From Sphingobacterium psychroaquaticum (GTDB lineage Bacteria > Bacteroidota > Bacteroidia > Sphingobacteriales > Sphingobacteriaceae): a stretch of 64,000 nt of DNA. The notes under the pieces were generated by a model. The model saw only the letters and a list, made by a program, of their open reading frames with translations, had not been told where the DNA came from and made no database searches. Of this stretch, positions 1 to 9,617 are shown piece by piece. The position numbers were made by a program, and so were the translations under genes. Numbering within the stretch: the first letter of the stretch is position 1; each line of letters opens with the position of its first letter. The DNA lies in the NCBI RefSeq assembly GCF_900177625.1, contig NZ_FXAU01000002.1:23707-87706 (forward strand), written 5' to 3'.

Positions 1-13
1 TACTATCACACCA

Positions 14-122
14 CGTCATTCCGAACGAGGTACGAGGAGGAATCTATGAATAATACCTTTTATACTTGACATGGGGTAAATAAAAGTAAAGTCTTCAGAT
101 GTCTCCTAACGTCGACATGACG
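14..122. repeat. REP-like imperfect inverted repeat
   Basis: The arm beginning CGTCATTCCGAACGAGG at 14 and ending GGAGGAATCT at 45 is mirrored by AGATGTCTCC at 97 and CGACATGACG at 113-122. Dispersed intergenic palindromes of this CGTCATTCCGA...AGGAATCT type are common in Bacteroidota genomes. Only one copy is visible here, so its dispersed nature is inferred. Confidence 0.55.
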
Positions 123-144
123 GCCTGAAAGAAAAATGTCACAA

Positions 145-178
145 AAAAAGCCTTAAGAAAACTCTTAAGGCTTTTACA
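145..178. terminator. bidirectional Rho-independent terminator
   Basis: GCCTTAAG at 152 pairs with CTTAAGGC after a short loop. It is flanked by an A-run on the left and TTTT on the right, so it can act in both directions. It lies just past the stop of the leftward gene at 198-458 and probably ends it. Confidence 0.75.
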
Positions 179-197
179 TATTTTTAAAGACGTATGA

Positions 198-458
198 TTA
201 GTCTCTGTTTTTTCCAAAACCTAAAATTCCGAAAACCACTTTAAATGCAATAACTGATGCTACGATCATCAAAACATTTGCAATTAAAGAGAACAAGAAT
301 GTCATCTGATTCAATGCAGGAATCACATCAGGTACAAATCTGATAAAAACACCTACCAAACCAATAACGATAGCAACAGTCAATGTTTGATAATACTCCG
401 TACGATTCGCGTTGTTATCTGTCTTTTTTGCGGGTCTTTGCGACGCTGTATTTGTCAT
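198..458 (-). CDS. small two-TM membrane protein, unknown function
   Basis: 86-aa product whose first 22 residues are polar (TASQRPAKKTDNNANR), followed by two hydrophobic helices at roughly 26-46 and 52-78 and a basic tail GFGKNRD. I do not recognise a named family. The composition and the following terminator support a real monocistronic inner-membrane protein gene. The ATG at 458 is the only sensible start. Function is unknown. Confidence 0.6.
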   Translation of the reverse strand: MTNTASQRPAKKTDNNANRTEYYQTLTVAIVIGLVGVFIRFVPDVIPALNQMTFLFSLIANVLMIVASVIAFKVVFGILGFGKNRD

Positions 459-598
459 ATCCGTTTTTTCTTTAATTTACTGACTACAAATCTACAAAAC
501 ATTACCCAATAGTCAGAAATAAATTTATTATTTAAGGCTGCCTCTCGCCCAAGCAAGAAAACTATTTTTAGTATACTTGCAGGAGAATAACGCATATT

Positions 599-1132
599 GT
601 GAAAAAAATATTTTCTTCTTTATTGATTATACTGACAACCTTGTGCCTGGCACAGGCCAAACCGCAGTATATCACAAATTTTACGGTTAAAGAAAACCTA
701 ACGCAGAATGGTAAACTGGCAATCATTGCAGTAGACAGCCTGGACAAACCCATGGAAAATATCAATGGCACTTTTGTGTTCAACCTAAACGGATTTCAAC
801 AAGAACTCGCTTTTCATGATGGGGTTGCCGTCGTGAAGCATCCCTTGGAATCGTCGACTTTTGTTTTCTTTAAACACAAAAACCAGGAAAAATCGGTTGG
901 CAAACTCTATTACATCTACAAATCTGACACCGGCCTAAAACCGGTAAAGATTTATGGTATGCTTCTCCTATTGATACCCGCTATTATCTTATTGATCGCC
1001 TATAGCTTTAAACGTTTTCTATCGACATTCGTGATCTTAGCCATCTTATATTTCTATTTCAGTTATTCAAAAGGGCTCGATCTTTCGAAAATATTAGAAA
1101 GCACCTTTATGACGATAAAAAACCTGATCTAA
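599..1132 (+). CDS. exported protein with C-terminal membrane helices, unknown
   Basis: The 177-aa product has a signal peptide (KKIFSSLLIILTTLCLAQA) and a beta-rich extracytoplasmic region up to about residue 117. Hydrophobic segments follow near residues 120-138 and 142-157, and the chain ends in a short amphipathic tail. The first codon is GTG at 599 (gtgaaaaaaata). The stop codon overlaps the tamL stop tail to tail (CTAA at 1129-1132), so no terminator fits between the two genes. No family is recognised; a cell-envelope role is inferred only from topology. Confidence 0.6.
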   Translation: MKKIFSSLLIILTTLCLAQAKPQYITNFTVKENLTQNGKLAIIAVDSLDKPMENINGTFVFNLNGFQQELAFHDGVAVVKHPLESSTFVFFKHKNQEKSVGKLYYIYKSDTGLKPVKIYGMLLLLIPAIILLIAYSFKRFLSTFVILAILYFYFSYSKGLDLSKILESTFMTIKNLI

Positions 1133-3480
1133 AACGGCAGTCCCACACTAAAGTTATATTGCACAAAGCTGTAGCGATCGGGTTTATGGGTTTCATTAAA
1201 GGCGCGTTTAAATGCCTTTGCATCAAATATCTCTGTAATCACCCATTGCTTGCTTCCCTGAAACTGGGGATCTTTCAACTTCAGACCGGTATCAAGACGA
1301 ATAACAAAATAGTCCATATCGAGGCGAAGTCCGATTCCTGTCCCTAATGCAATTTGTGACAAGAACTTATCCGCTCTAAACTCACCGCCTTTAACCGATT
1401 CATTCTCCTTTAATCGCCAAATATTACCGGCGTCAATAAAAGTGGCTCCGTTCAGTTTGGCACCTAAGAAGTTGTTCACCAAACGGAAGCGATATTCTGC
1501 ATTAGCTTCAAGTTTAAGCTCCCCTAATTGATCCAGATTTCTCAGATTTAATCGTAAATTTTCAGGTACATCCTCTCGATTATAATTTCCAGGTCCCAAC
1601 GTACGTGCCTGCCAAGCACGAATACCATTAATCCCACCTGCGAAAAAGCTCTTTTCAAAAATCAACAAACTGGAGTTGTTTCCATAAGGCACAGCAATTC
1701 CAGAATTAAACCGCAACACCAATTGTCTGTTTCCTCCAAAATATTTGTACCATCGATAATCGACTTCCGTCTTTGCATATTGTAAATAGGGCACATTAAA
1801 AAGTAAACGCTCCCCGTCGTCATTCCTGGAGAAATTAAAAAGATTACTCGCAACATTCAACAGATTTCCACTCGTCTCGATACTTCCTCTAAAGTAATTG
1901 AAATCCTCTTTCTTTAGTAATTTAGCTGCATTCCGGGTATACACATACTGCGCACCTAAACCAAAATAGGCTCTATTATTACTTTGTACATACAGAAGGT
2001 ACCCCTCTTCTTTTAATTTCTCCGCAAAATCATCATTTAGACGCCCTAACCGATACTCTAAAGAGATCGGTGTCAAGCTGTGCTGCGACTTGGCCGAACT
2101 ATGCCAGATATAATTCAGGTTATTGACTAAATAACGATTGGAGTAGGTTTGATCTTGTTGAAAAATCTGTAAGTTGGTCGAATAAGTGGTCCGTGGTAAA
2201 CCATAAGTTCCCACGCTAGATGTTTCGAAAGGCGTCATCAGGCGCGGCACAACCAGGTTAACCCCGACCTGAAAATCCGTATTAAAAATTTTATCCTTTA
2301 GGCTCCCGCCCAATCGTGGGTCGAACAAGAGACCATAACGCATCTTCACCTCCAATTGTTCCGCTCCCCCAAAAACATTACGATGCGAGAATGTATTCCC
2401 GACATTAAACCCACTCATTCCCGAACTAAAAGTAAACTCCCCCTCCACTTGATTCGCCATCACCGGTCGCGGGGTCAAACTATACTGTACATTAAGCTTA
2501 TTCGAGTCCACCTTCTCATAGGTTATCTTTACATTCCTAAACCCATTCATTTCATATAGGCGATCATAGGACATGTTCTCTTTCGTCATATTGTAACGAT
2601 CCCCAGGTCGAAGGTATACATAGCGAGAGATAGGCTTCAGCTTAAATCGACCTGTCTGATCCTCAAAGGTTAGTTGCAGCTTCTCATCCTCATATTTTTT
2701 AGGCTTACGGTTACTCATAGATTCCGCCGGTTGCAGAACCCGAACTGCTACTTTATTAATATAGTAAACTTTATGGTCCACAGAATCACTGGGGCTTTGC
2801 ACTTCAAAAAGCAAATTCGCACGCTGCGCCTGCACCAATGTATCCACTCCCACCCGCATATACTGCCGCAAGTAATCAAAATAACCATTTTCCTTCAGCC
2901 TATCGTAGAGCTGCTCTCTTTCATCCAACAGATCGGATACATCAAAACGTTTCCCTGACTTCACTTTAGAAAAAGGTCGCACCTTATCGACATAAATGGC
3001 TTCAATCTCTGTATTAGGCACCTGATGTTTCACATCTTGCACAAAAAAAGGAGGCCCTAGAGTTACCATGAAATGTACTTTTGCTTTCTTTCCCTGAAGT
3101 TTAACAGAGGGGTCGACCTGTGCATTAAAGTATCCCTTTGTTTGCAGATAACGCATCATCTGTTTGGCAGAAAAATCCACAAGAGATGAATCCAAAATAT
3201 GAGGAGCCTCCCCTACATTACGGATCTTGTCCTTTTTATACTTTCCTTTTTTGGTATTAAAAAAATTGTACACCCATAGGTTTAAGCGGGAATTGGGTTT
3301 TATTTCGTTCGAAATATAAGCGCCGACTTGTTCATTGAATTCGGCAGGAACGCCCTCCATATCAACAGCCGTGACCAACGCTTGATCTTCTTCCAAATAT
3401 TTTGCAGACCTACAGGATGCAAAAAATACAGACAAAAGCGTTATACTTGCATAAACAAAAAAACTATATTTCTTAATCAT
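1129..3480 (-). CDS. tamL: TamL-type BamA/TamA family outer-membrane lipoprotein
   Basis: This is an Omp85-superfamily outer-membrane assembly protein of the Bacteroidota lipoprotein subtype. The N terminus has a signal sequence with a lipobox ending SVFFASC, so the mature protein should be lipidated. POTRA-like regions follow (ADL-rich segments around residues 75-330). The C-terminal half is a 16-strand-type barrel ending in FSVGLPF with a terminal aromatic residue. In the barrel, GGINGIRAWQARTLGPG matches the conserved lid-loop region with its RxxG-like core. ATG at 3480 is preferred over an upstream in-frame codon at 3498 because it places the signal peptide at the N terminus. It probably works with TamB, which is not in this window. 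Confidence 0.88.
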   Translation of the reverse strand: MIKKYSFFVYASITLLSVFFASCRSAKYLEEDQALVTAVDMEGVPAEFNEQVGAYISNEIKPNSRLNLWVYNFFNTKKGKYKKDKIRNVGEAPHILDSSLVDFSAKQMMRYLQTKGYFNAQVDPSVKLQGKKAKVHFMVTLGPPFFVQDVKHQVPNTEIEAIYVDKVRPFSKVKSGKRFDVSDLLDEREQLYDRLKENGYFDYLRQYMRVGVDTLVQAQRANLLFEVQSPSDSVDHKVYYINKVAVRVLQPAESMSNRKPKKYEDEKLQLTFEDQTGRFKLKPISRYVYLRPGDRYNMTKENMSYDRLYEMNGFRNVKITYEKVDSNKLNVQYSLTPRPVMANQVEGEFTFSSGMSGFNVGNTFSHRNVFGGAEQLEVKMRYGLLFDPRLGGSLKDKIFNTDFQVGVNLVVPRLMTPFETSSVGTYGLPRTTYSTNLQIFQQDQTYSNRYLVNNLNYIWHSSAKSQHSLTPISLEYRLGRLNDDFAEKLKEEGYLLYVQSNNRAYFGLGAQYVYTRNAAKLLKKEDFNYFRGSIETSGNLLNVASNLFNFSRNDDGERLLFNVPYLQYAKTEVDYRWYKYFGGNRQLVLRFNSGIAVPYGNNSSLLIFEKSFFAGGINGIRAWQARTLGPGNYNREDVPENLRLNLRNLDQLGELKLEANAEYRFRLVNNFLGAKLNGATFIDAGNIWRLKENESVKGGEFRADKFLSQIALGTGIGLRLDMDYFVIRLDTGLKLKDPQFQGSKQWVITEIFDAKAFKRAFNETHKPDRYSFVQYNFSVGLPF

Positions 3481-3488
3481 TGAGTGCA

Positions 3489-4244
3489 ATGTTATCAAAA
3501 GCGCAAATCAGTTTAATAACGTCTTTGCAGCATAAAAAATTTCGCAAACAACATGGTTTATTCATTGTAGAGGGAATCAAATCTGTTCAGGAGTTTATTA
3601 CCTCATCCTATCAAGTACAAACGATCTATGCTACTGCGGAAGCCTTAACAAAAATGGGCAATTTACCGCAAAATCTCAAATGTATCGACGTTTCGGAGCG
3701 CGATTTCAGTAAGATAACAGGTTTAACATCCCCGCAAGGCGTATTGGCTTTGGTACAAATACCGGACAACAACCAGATCGATGAAGCCTCCCTAAAGAAG
3801 CAACACTGTCTTGTTTTGGATGATGTCCAAGATCCAGGAAACCTCGGCACCATAATCCGTACCGCAGAATGGTTTGGCATCAGTGAAATCATCTGCTCCA
3901 TCGGCACAGTCGATGCCTACAACCCCAAAGTCGTTCAAGCCACCATGGGGTCTTTATCTCGAGTACGCATATATTACACCGAGCTGATTCCTTTTGTCGA
4001 ACGTATGGAGATGCCTACCTTTGGCGCCCTCTTGGATGGTTCATCGATCTATGATACCGACTTTGGTCAGGCAGGGTTAATTATTATGGGGAACGAAGGT
4101 AATGGTATCAGCCAGGCCTTACAGGCCAAAATAGACAGCGCCGTTACCATTCCACGTTTGGGGCATGCCGAATCGTTGAACGTCGCGGTAGCAACCACTG
4201 TATTCTGTGCTGAACTTGCCCGAAGAAAGCTTATTTTGAAATAA
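3489..4244 (+). CDS. TrmH/SpoU family RNA 2'-O-methyltransferase
   Basis: SAM-dependent SPOUT-fold methyltransferase, probably acting on 23S rRNA or tRNA ribose. The N-terminal substrate-binding domain contains KKFRKQHGLFIVEGIKSV. The SPOUT domain shows motif 1 (DVQDPGNLGTIIRTAEWFG), motif 2 (IIMGNEGNGIS) and motif 3 (IPRLGHAESLNVAVA), which form the knot that binds SAM. An in-frame TTG at 3480 exists, but ATG at 3489 is the likelier start. It diverges from tamL with only 8 bp between start codons and overlaps the next transporter gene by one base (TAATG), so translational coupling is likely. The exact target cannot be told from sequence alone. Confidence 0.88.
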   Translation: MLSKAQISLITSLQHKKFRKQHGLFIVEGIKSVQEFITSSYQVQTIYATAEALTKMGNLPQNLKCIDVSERDFSKITGLTSPQGVLALVQIPDNNQIDEASLKKQHCLVLDDVQDPGNLGTIIRTAEWFGISEIICSIGTVDAYNPKVVQATMGSLSRVRIYYTELIPFVERMEMPTFGALLDGSSIYDTDFGQAGLIIMGNEGNGISQALQAKIDSAVTIPRLGHAESLNVAVATTVFCAELARRKLILK

Positions 4245-5419
4245 TGATCGAAGAAAACAAATCCATATATACGGTTCCTTTTGCTTTACTCTGTTTAAGC
4301 TCGCTTCTTTTTTCGGCGAGTTTCAACATGATCATTCCGGAACTTCCCAACTACTTAAGCAAATTGGGAGGAGCGGAACATAAAGGGTTGATCATTGCGT
4401 TATTCACGCTGACCGCAGGTATCTCCCGTCCTTTCAGCGGAAAACTAACAGATAGATGGGGGCGCGTGCCCGTAATGGCCGTAGGCTCCATCGTATGTTT
4501 TATATGCGGTTTTCTATATCCTGTCATAAGCTCGGTTGCGGGCTTTTTTTTATTGCGTTTGATACACGGATTTTCTACTGGTTTTAAACCGACGGCCACC
4601 TCTGCATACGTGGCAGACATCATCCCACAGAACCGCTGGGGCGAAGCGCTCGGCATGCACGGGTTATGCTTCAGTATTGGTGGAGCGGTCGGTCCGGCGG
4701 TCGGTAGTTTTATCGCCAATAATTATGGTATCGATCCGATGTTTTATTGCTCTTCGATTTTTGCGCTACTCTCCATTGTCATTGTGATGAACATGAAGGA
4801 AACCTTAAAGAACAAAGAACGATTCAACCTCGGAATGCTCCGCATCCAACGTAATGAGATTATTGAATGGCGTGTAATTCCTGCCGGCATCGTGACCCTA
4901 CTCTCTTATTCGGCATATGGCGTGATCCTCACACTGATCCCAGATTGGAGTGAACATCTTGGGATAAGCAATAAAGGGCTTTTCTTTACGGCTTATACCT
5001 TATCATCCATTGGTATCCGCTTTGTTTCAGGAAAAGTTGCTGACCGCTACGGCCGTATTCGGGTCATGTTGGTGGGTGTCGCTATTTTATCGATATCCGC
5101 TTTCCTTCTCGGTTACAACCACTCCGTGGAAGGCATGATCATCGGTGCCATTGTCTATGGTATCGGAGGTGGTATCCTATCGCCAGCAGTCAACGCATGG
5201 ACCATCGACTTAAGTCTTCCTCAACATCGGGGAAAAGCGATGGCGACCATGTATATTGCACTCGAAGTAGGGATCGGTGGCGGCGCATTAATTGCCGGTT
5301 ATCTTTATCGCGATGAAATCAGCCGTATCCCGAATTTGTTTATCGCCAATAGCATCATTATTTTACTTGCTTTTTTTTATATCTTGTACTGGCAGTCAAA
5401 AAACAAAAAAACAGTTTAA
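4244..5419 (+). CDS. MFS transporter
   Basis: 391-aa protein with about twelve transmembrane helices. The loop 2-3 signature is GKLTDRWGRVPVM and the second-half equivalent is GKVADRYGRIRVM, which show the internal duplication typical of major facilitator permeases. The start overlaps the methyltransferase stop by one base. The substrate is not predictable; drug or sugar-efflux subfamilies are both plausible. Confidence 0.85.
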   Translation: MIEENKSIYTVPFALLCLSSLLFSASFNMIIPELPNYLSKLGGAEHKGLIIALFTLTAGISRPFSGKLTDRWGRVPVMAVGSIVCFICGFLYPVISSVAGFFLLRLIHGFSTGFKPTATSAYVADIIPQNRWGEALGMHGLCFSIGGAVGPAVGSFIANNYGIDPMFYCSSIFALLSIVIVMNMKETLKNKERFNLGMLRIQRNEIIEWRVIPAGIVTLLSYSAYGVILTLIPDWSEHLGISNKGLFFTAYTLSSIGIRFVSGKVADRYGRIRVMLVGVAILSISAFLLGYNHSVEGMIIGAIVYGIGGGILSPAVNAWTIDLSLPQHRGKAMATMYIALEVGIGGGALIAGYLYRDEISRIPNLFIANSIIILLAFFYILYWQSKNKKTV

Positions 5420-5449
5420 ACGTTATTCAATAAAAACCTAAAAAGTTTT

Positions 5450-6742
5450 ATGAGCGAAAACAACAAGAGATTCCCGTATTCTTTAGACTTAGCTTCGAGC
5501 TTAACCGCTATGGCATTGATCATAGGCTTTATGTATGTTACACAAAGTCTATTGCTCCCCTTGCTATTCTCCATTCTTATATCAATCTCGCTCTTTCCCT
5601 TAGCTCAATTCTTTGAACGACTTCGATTAGGAAAAGCATTTGCATCTATTCTCGCGGTTATTGTGGCTATTGCGGTCATCTCTTCCATTGGTTGGTTTAT
5701 CGTACATCAAAGTATTATTATCGGCCAAGATGCTTCGTCGATAACAGAAAAAGTATTATCCGTATTAGAGCGGGCACAGGTCTGGATTGAAGAAACATTC
5801 GGCATCCAGCGCAGTCAGGTAGCCGAACACTTGCGCGAGCAGGGAAACAAACTGTTGGCCAATGCCGGGAGCATGGCAACAGCCACCTTCGGTTCTATTG
5901 GCAATATCCTAGCGGGAGCGATCCTCGTACCGCTGTTCAGCTTTTTTCTACTTTACTACCGCGACTTCTTTCGCGAGTTTTTTTTCAAAGCTTTTAAAAG
6001 TGTACCGCAAGCAAAAGTTGATGATACACTGAATAAGATATACCAAGTTGTACAAAGTTATCTTTTAGGACTGGTAATGGTCATGGGAATTGTGGCCGTT
6101 CTAAATACGATCGGATTGATGATGATGGGAATAGATTACGCGTGGTTCTTTGGCTCTCTTGCGGCCTTGCTGATGCTTCTGCCTTATATCGGAATTGCGA
6201 TCGGCTCCATCCTTCCCGCTTTATTTGCACTGGCCGTAAAAGATAATGCGCTTTATGCCGTTGGGGTTATTGCCTGGTTTCAGGTCGTCCAGTTTTTAGA
6301 AGGAAACGTGATCACGCCCAACATTGTAGGCAGTAAAGTTAGCATAAACCCACTCATGGCCATGATTGCTATGCTTCTAGGTGGTATGCTTTTCGGGATC
6401 GCCGGGTTGGTTATCGCCTTGCCTTTAACAGCTACAATCAAAGTTATCTTTGATGCGGTCCCATCCATGCAGGCCTTTGGTTTTCTGATTGGAGAACCCG
6501 AGAAGGAACATCTGAAGCGGAACTCGACACAAGAACTAATGATGAAATGGGGGATTGTGCGTAAGCCGAAAACAACGTCAAAAATAGAAATTGACGTCAA
6601 TATCGATACAACCATTGCGCCCGAAACAATTCATGTAAATTATAAAGAAATTAACGAATCCGAAGAGAATCCCTATACAAATATTACACCAGCAGATAAA
6701 CCGCAAGAAGATCAAACGACCGGCGAGAATAATGCAAAATAG
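5450..6742 (+). CDS. AI-2E family (PerM-like) membrane transporter
   Basis: 430-aa membrane protein with N-terminal helices, a soluble central region (about 95-150), then a helical block with the family hallmarks PLFSFFLLYYRDFFREFFFKAF, LPYIGIAIGSILPA and FLEGNVITPNIVGSKVSINPL. The last 80 residues are an acidic hydrophilic tail. The family includes PerM/YhhQ-like exporters and Na+/H+ antiporters, so AI-2 export should not be assumed. It follows the MFS gene by 30 bp and is probably in the same operon. Confidence 0.85.
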   Translation: MSENNKRFPYSLDLASSLTAMALIIGFMYVTQSLLLPLLFSILISISLFPLAQFFERLRLGKAFASILAVIVAIAVISSIGWFIVHQSIIIGQDASSITEKVLSVLERAQVWIEETFGIQRSQVAEHLREQGNKLLANAGSMATATFGSIGNILAGAILVPLFSFFLLYYRDFFREFFFKAFKSVPQAKVDDTLNKIYQVVQSYLLGLVMVMGIVAVLNTIGLMMMGIDYAWFFGSLAALLMLLPYIGIAIGSILPALFALAVKDNALYAVGVIAWFQVVQFLEGNVITPNIVGSKVSINPLMAMIAMLLGGMLFGIAGLVIALPLTATIKVIFDAVPSMQAFGFLIGEPEKEHLKRNSTQELMMKWGIVRKPKTTSKIEIDVNIDTTIAPETIHVNYKEINESEENPYTNITPADKPQEDQTTGENNAK

Positions 6743-6749
6743 ATGCGGG

Positions 6750-7319
6750 TTATTTTAGCATAATACCAACCGAAAGAGCGATATGTTGGTGTTGAAAATC
6801 TTTTTGATAGAAATTTTTAGTCAACTGTTGATAACCATACATCAGCGATGCGGTAAAATCAACCCCACGTGGATTATCCCACAGGTAGAAAAAGCCTCCT
6901 TTAAAGAGAAAACCTTTGTCATACCGCTGGCCGATCGCTGGAGCATACCCTGCATTGGCTAATACACCAATTTTAGAATCTCCTTGCCCAACTTCACCAA
7001 AGGGCAAACGACCGTCTACAAAAATAGGGAACACACTGTAATCGTACTTCATGGTCAGTTGATCAGCCGCATGGGGATCATTTGTGCGATAATCTCCTTT
7101 AAAGATTTCATTGCCTATACCCAATCCAAGATAGGCTCGTTCCTGAAAGTTTTTACCAAAGATAAAGTGCCCAGTAAAGCCACTAAAAGCGCCTTTATAC
7201 CCCTCATTGGCAAAGCCGAGATTACCACCAACCTGTAATACACTATATGAAATCTGTGCTTTCGAAGCATTCAAAAAAAATAAACTGAAAGCGATAAATA
7301 GGCTAATTCGTGCTGACAT
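6750..7319 (-). CDS. secreted beta-barrel-like protein, unknown
   Basis: 189-aa protein with a signal peptide (SLFIAFSLFFLNASKAQ) followed by alternating hydrophobic/polar strands rich in Gly and aromatic residues, such as LGLGIGNEIF and FTASLMYGYQQL. It ends HIALSVGIMLK, consistent with a small outer-membrane barrel. The start codon overlaps the holA stop by one base, so it is the downstream gene of a holA operon. No function is assigned. Confidence 0.6.
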   Translation of the reverse strand: MSARISLFIAFSLFFLNASKAQISYSVLQVGGNLGFANEGYKGAFSGFTGHFIFGKNFQERAYLGLGIGNEIFKGDYRTNDPHAADQLTMKYDYSVFPIFVDGRLPFGEVGQGDSKIGVLANAGYAPAIGQRYDKGFLFKGGFFYLWDNPRGVDFTASLMYGYQQLTKNFYQKDFQHQHIALSVGIMLK

Positions 7320-8329
7320 TAATTCAAAATTTTAAATATTAGTTCCCGTAAGAGGTCTCCATTATCTGTAAACGGCCCAACGAGGTAACCTTTAGATTTT
7401 AGATCATACTCACTCAAAAATCGGATAATATCAAATGTTTTACGGCGATTGAAATTCCGGGCCGCCAACTCGTACTCCTTCACAAAAAAAGAATGAACCC
7501 CCAGCTCCTTGGAAGCCCCTTGTGGAGATTTATCAGGCAGATAGTGATACTTTAATACTTTCGTAAAGTAGGTGCCTAAATTCCCCAGCACAAGCGGTAG
7601 CGGATTAGACTTCGGGTTCGCAGCAAAATAATCGACAATCTGGATGGCCTTCGTCGCATTGCGTTTAGCTAAAGCCGACTGCAATTCAAAAACATTGAAA
7701 TCTTTACTGATACCTATATTTTGCGCCACATGTGTGGTCTGGATCTCTTGTTCTTTACTCACATTGAGCACTAACTTTTCAATCTCATTCGCAATTTTCG
7801 AAAGGTCTGTCCCTAAATAATCAGCCATCATCGCCGCGGCCTGCGGGTGTATCGTTCGTCCTAAATCACGAAACTGATCTAGCACCCACTCGCCCACCTT
7901 ATTCTCATACAACTTGGCCGACTCCACCACAGTACCAACCTTCTCAATTGCTTTGTACAGCTTCTTACGTTTATCAAACTTGCCGTATTTATACGCTAAT
8001 ACCAAGATGGTCGTCGGTGTCAAATGCTCCACGTATTTGAGCAAAAGTTCCTCTTCCGTCTTCCACTTTAGATCTTGCGCTTCTTTGATCACGATGACTT
8101 GGTAGTCGCTCATCATAGGGTAACGCTTAGCAGCATTTACCACATTTACGAGCGTGGTATCTTTTCCGTAAAGCACGGTTTGGTCAAAACCCTTCTGGGC
8201 ATCTGTGAGCACCGTATGCTCCAACTGATCGCTTACCAAATCAATATAATAAGACTCCTCTCCATGTAGAAGATAGATCGGGCTAAACTTTCTTTTTTTG
8301 ATGTCGGAAATTATCGCGTTGACTTGCAT
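7319..8329 (-). CDS. holA: DNA polymerase III subunit delta
   Basis: 336-aa clamp-loader wrench subunit, which opens the beta clamp during loading. The N terminus has the family pattern SPIYLLHGEESYYIDLVSDQL with a degenerate P-loop region (no functional Walker A, as expected for delta). A DYQVIVIKEAQDLK strand and a helical C-terminal collar domain containing NPLPLVLGNLGTYFTKVLKYHYL complete it. Length is normal. The ATG at 8329 begins MQVNAIISDIKKRKFSPIYL, the typical Bacteroidota start. Confidence 0.92.
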   Translation of the reverse strand: MQVNAIISDIKKRKFSPIYLLHGEESYYIDLVSDQLEHTVLTDAQKGFDQTVLYGKDTTLVNVVNAAKRYPMMSDYQVIVIKEAQDLKWKTEEELLLKYVEHLTPTTILVLAYKYGKFDKRKKLYKAIEKVGTVVESAKLYENKVGEWVLDQFRDLGRTIHPQAAAMMADYLGTDLSKIANEIEKLVLNVSKEQEIQTTHVAQNIGISKDFNVFELQSALAKRNATKAIQIVDYFAANPKSNPLPLVLGNLGTYFTKVLKYHYLPDKSPQGASKELGVHSFFVKEYELAARNFNRRKTFDIIRFLSEYDLKSKGYLVGPFTDNGDLLRELIFKILN

Positions 8330-8455
8330 ACCCTGCGAAAATACACATTTTTTTGCTTTGGCTTACCATTGATTTTCTAGTTTACAAAAACCGGATTTAA
8401 CAAAATAAAATTACGGTACAACTTATTTTTACAAAATTTTTAGTAAATTGACAGA

Positions 8456-8965
8456 ATGAAAAAGAGCACTTTATCAGCGATCGAGGCTTTTCAACGTACC
8501 ATGTCCAAAGACGATACACATTGTGTTGTAAACTATATTGAGGAGGTTAATGAATCGGAAGTAACACGCGTCGTAGAACGTAAAATTAAGCATTTAGCAA
8601 CCAAGGAGAATCTAGCGCAGTACAGCGCGCAAACAAAAGATGACCTGATGCGTTTGGAGTTAAGTACCCAAAAAGGTATGGTTAGCCTGAAATCCGAGTT
8701 AAGCGAAGAAATGAAAGAGCTGCGAGCAGAACTGAAGGATGATATGCAGATGTTAAGAGCAGAGTTAAAAGATGACATAAACCTTTTAAGGGCAGAGCAA
8801 AACGACAACGTCAATAAGCAAAGTATAGATCTGAAAGAAGAAATCAGCAATCTCCGGGTAGATATCTACAAACAATCCGTTATGATGCTCAAGTGGTCAC
8901 TTGTCTTTTGGGCTTCCCAGCTGGCATTCATTTATGCTTTTTTATACTTTTTCTTGAATAGATAG
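8456..8965 (+). CDS. coiled-coil protein with C-terminal membrane anchor
   Basis: 169-aa protein. Residues about 50-140 form a long coiled coil with near-repeats of the type LRAELKDDM/LRAELKDDI. One C-terminal transmembrane helix follows (WSLVFWASQLAFIYAFLYFFL). The architecture resembles DUF1640/CCDC90-type proteins, but I cannot confirm membership. Its GC and codon use match the neighbours, and it stands alone between holA and the next gene. Confidence 0.6.
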   Translation: MKKSTLSAIEAFQRTMSKDDTHCVVNYIEEVNESEVTRVVERKIKHLATKENLAQYSAQTKDDLMRLELSTQKGMVSLKSELSEEMKELRAELKDDMQMLRAELKDDINLLRAEQNDNVNKQSIDLKEEISNLRVDIYKQSVMMLKWSLVFWASQLAFIYAFLYFFLNR

Positions 8966-9080
8966 CTCAATTCAAGTCACCCTTTTTCTTCACAAGTTTC
9001 GAAAAATAAACGCATTCCCCCTATCCCATCGTCCCAGGACAGACATTTTGGAAAAAGAACAAAAAAGCGTATTTTTGTTT

Positions 9081-9545
9081 ATGTTTGAGCCTATCCCGTT
9101 GAACTTACCCCCGTATCCTTCGAAAATAACCAAGAAACAAGACAAACTTTATATTTTCGATGCTTTACGCAAAAAGGAGCTGGTTCTTACACCGGAAGAA
9201 TGGGTTCGTCAACATTGGATAAACTATCTCCACATACATAAGAAATATCCTAAAGCACTGATGCAATCCGAGGGCGGGTTAGTTTTAAACACGTTACAAA
9301 AGCGGAGTGATTTATTGATTTTCAACACTAGCGGAGAAAAGATCCTTTTGGCAGAGTTTAAGGCTCCGACTGTCAAAATAACAGAAAAAGTCTTTCAACA
9401 GGTTGCAAATTACAACAGTATCCACAAAATTCCGTTACTTTTGGTAAGTAATGGAATTGAGCACCATTATTGTAAGATAGATTTTAGCACCAACAGTTTC
9501 GAATTTTTGGCGGAATTACCAGATTATGAAATTGTAAACGGTTAA
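9081..9545 (+). CDS. stand-alone HsdR N-terminal-type nuclease-fold protein
   Basis: A single-domain protein resembling the N-terminal domain of type I restriction HsdR subunits. It has the LTPEEWVRQHWINYL helix, an acidic position in KRSDLLIF, and LLAEFKAP, which matches the E-x-K of a PD-(D/E)XK core. It continues with QVANYNSIHKIPLLLVSNG. A TTG at 9048 would extend the frame by 11 residues, but ATG at 9081 (MFEPIPLNLPPYPSK) is the likelier start. Such short proteins are common beside holA in Bacteroidota and have no known partner; function unknown. Confidence 0.78.
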   Translation: MFEPIPLNLPPYPSKITKKQDKLYIFDALRKKELVLTPEEWVRQHWINYLHIHKKYPKALMQSEGGLVLNTLQKRSDLLIFNTSGEKILLAEFKAPTVKITEKVFQQVANYNSIHKIPLLLVSNGIEHHYCKIDFSTNSFEFLAELPDYEIVNG

Positions 9546-9617
9546 AGTTTCTTTTGCAGCAGAGAAATATAATTTTATATTAGTATATCGAAACAACTAA
9601 ATAGAAAAACAAAGAAT

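Noticed and set aside
568-783. 71-codon leftward frame over the gene at 599-1132
   Set aside because: Antisense shadow of a signal-peptide gene with no coding character of its own.
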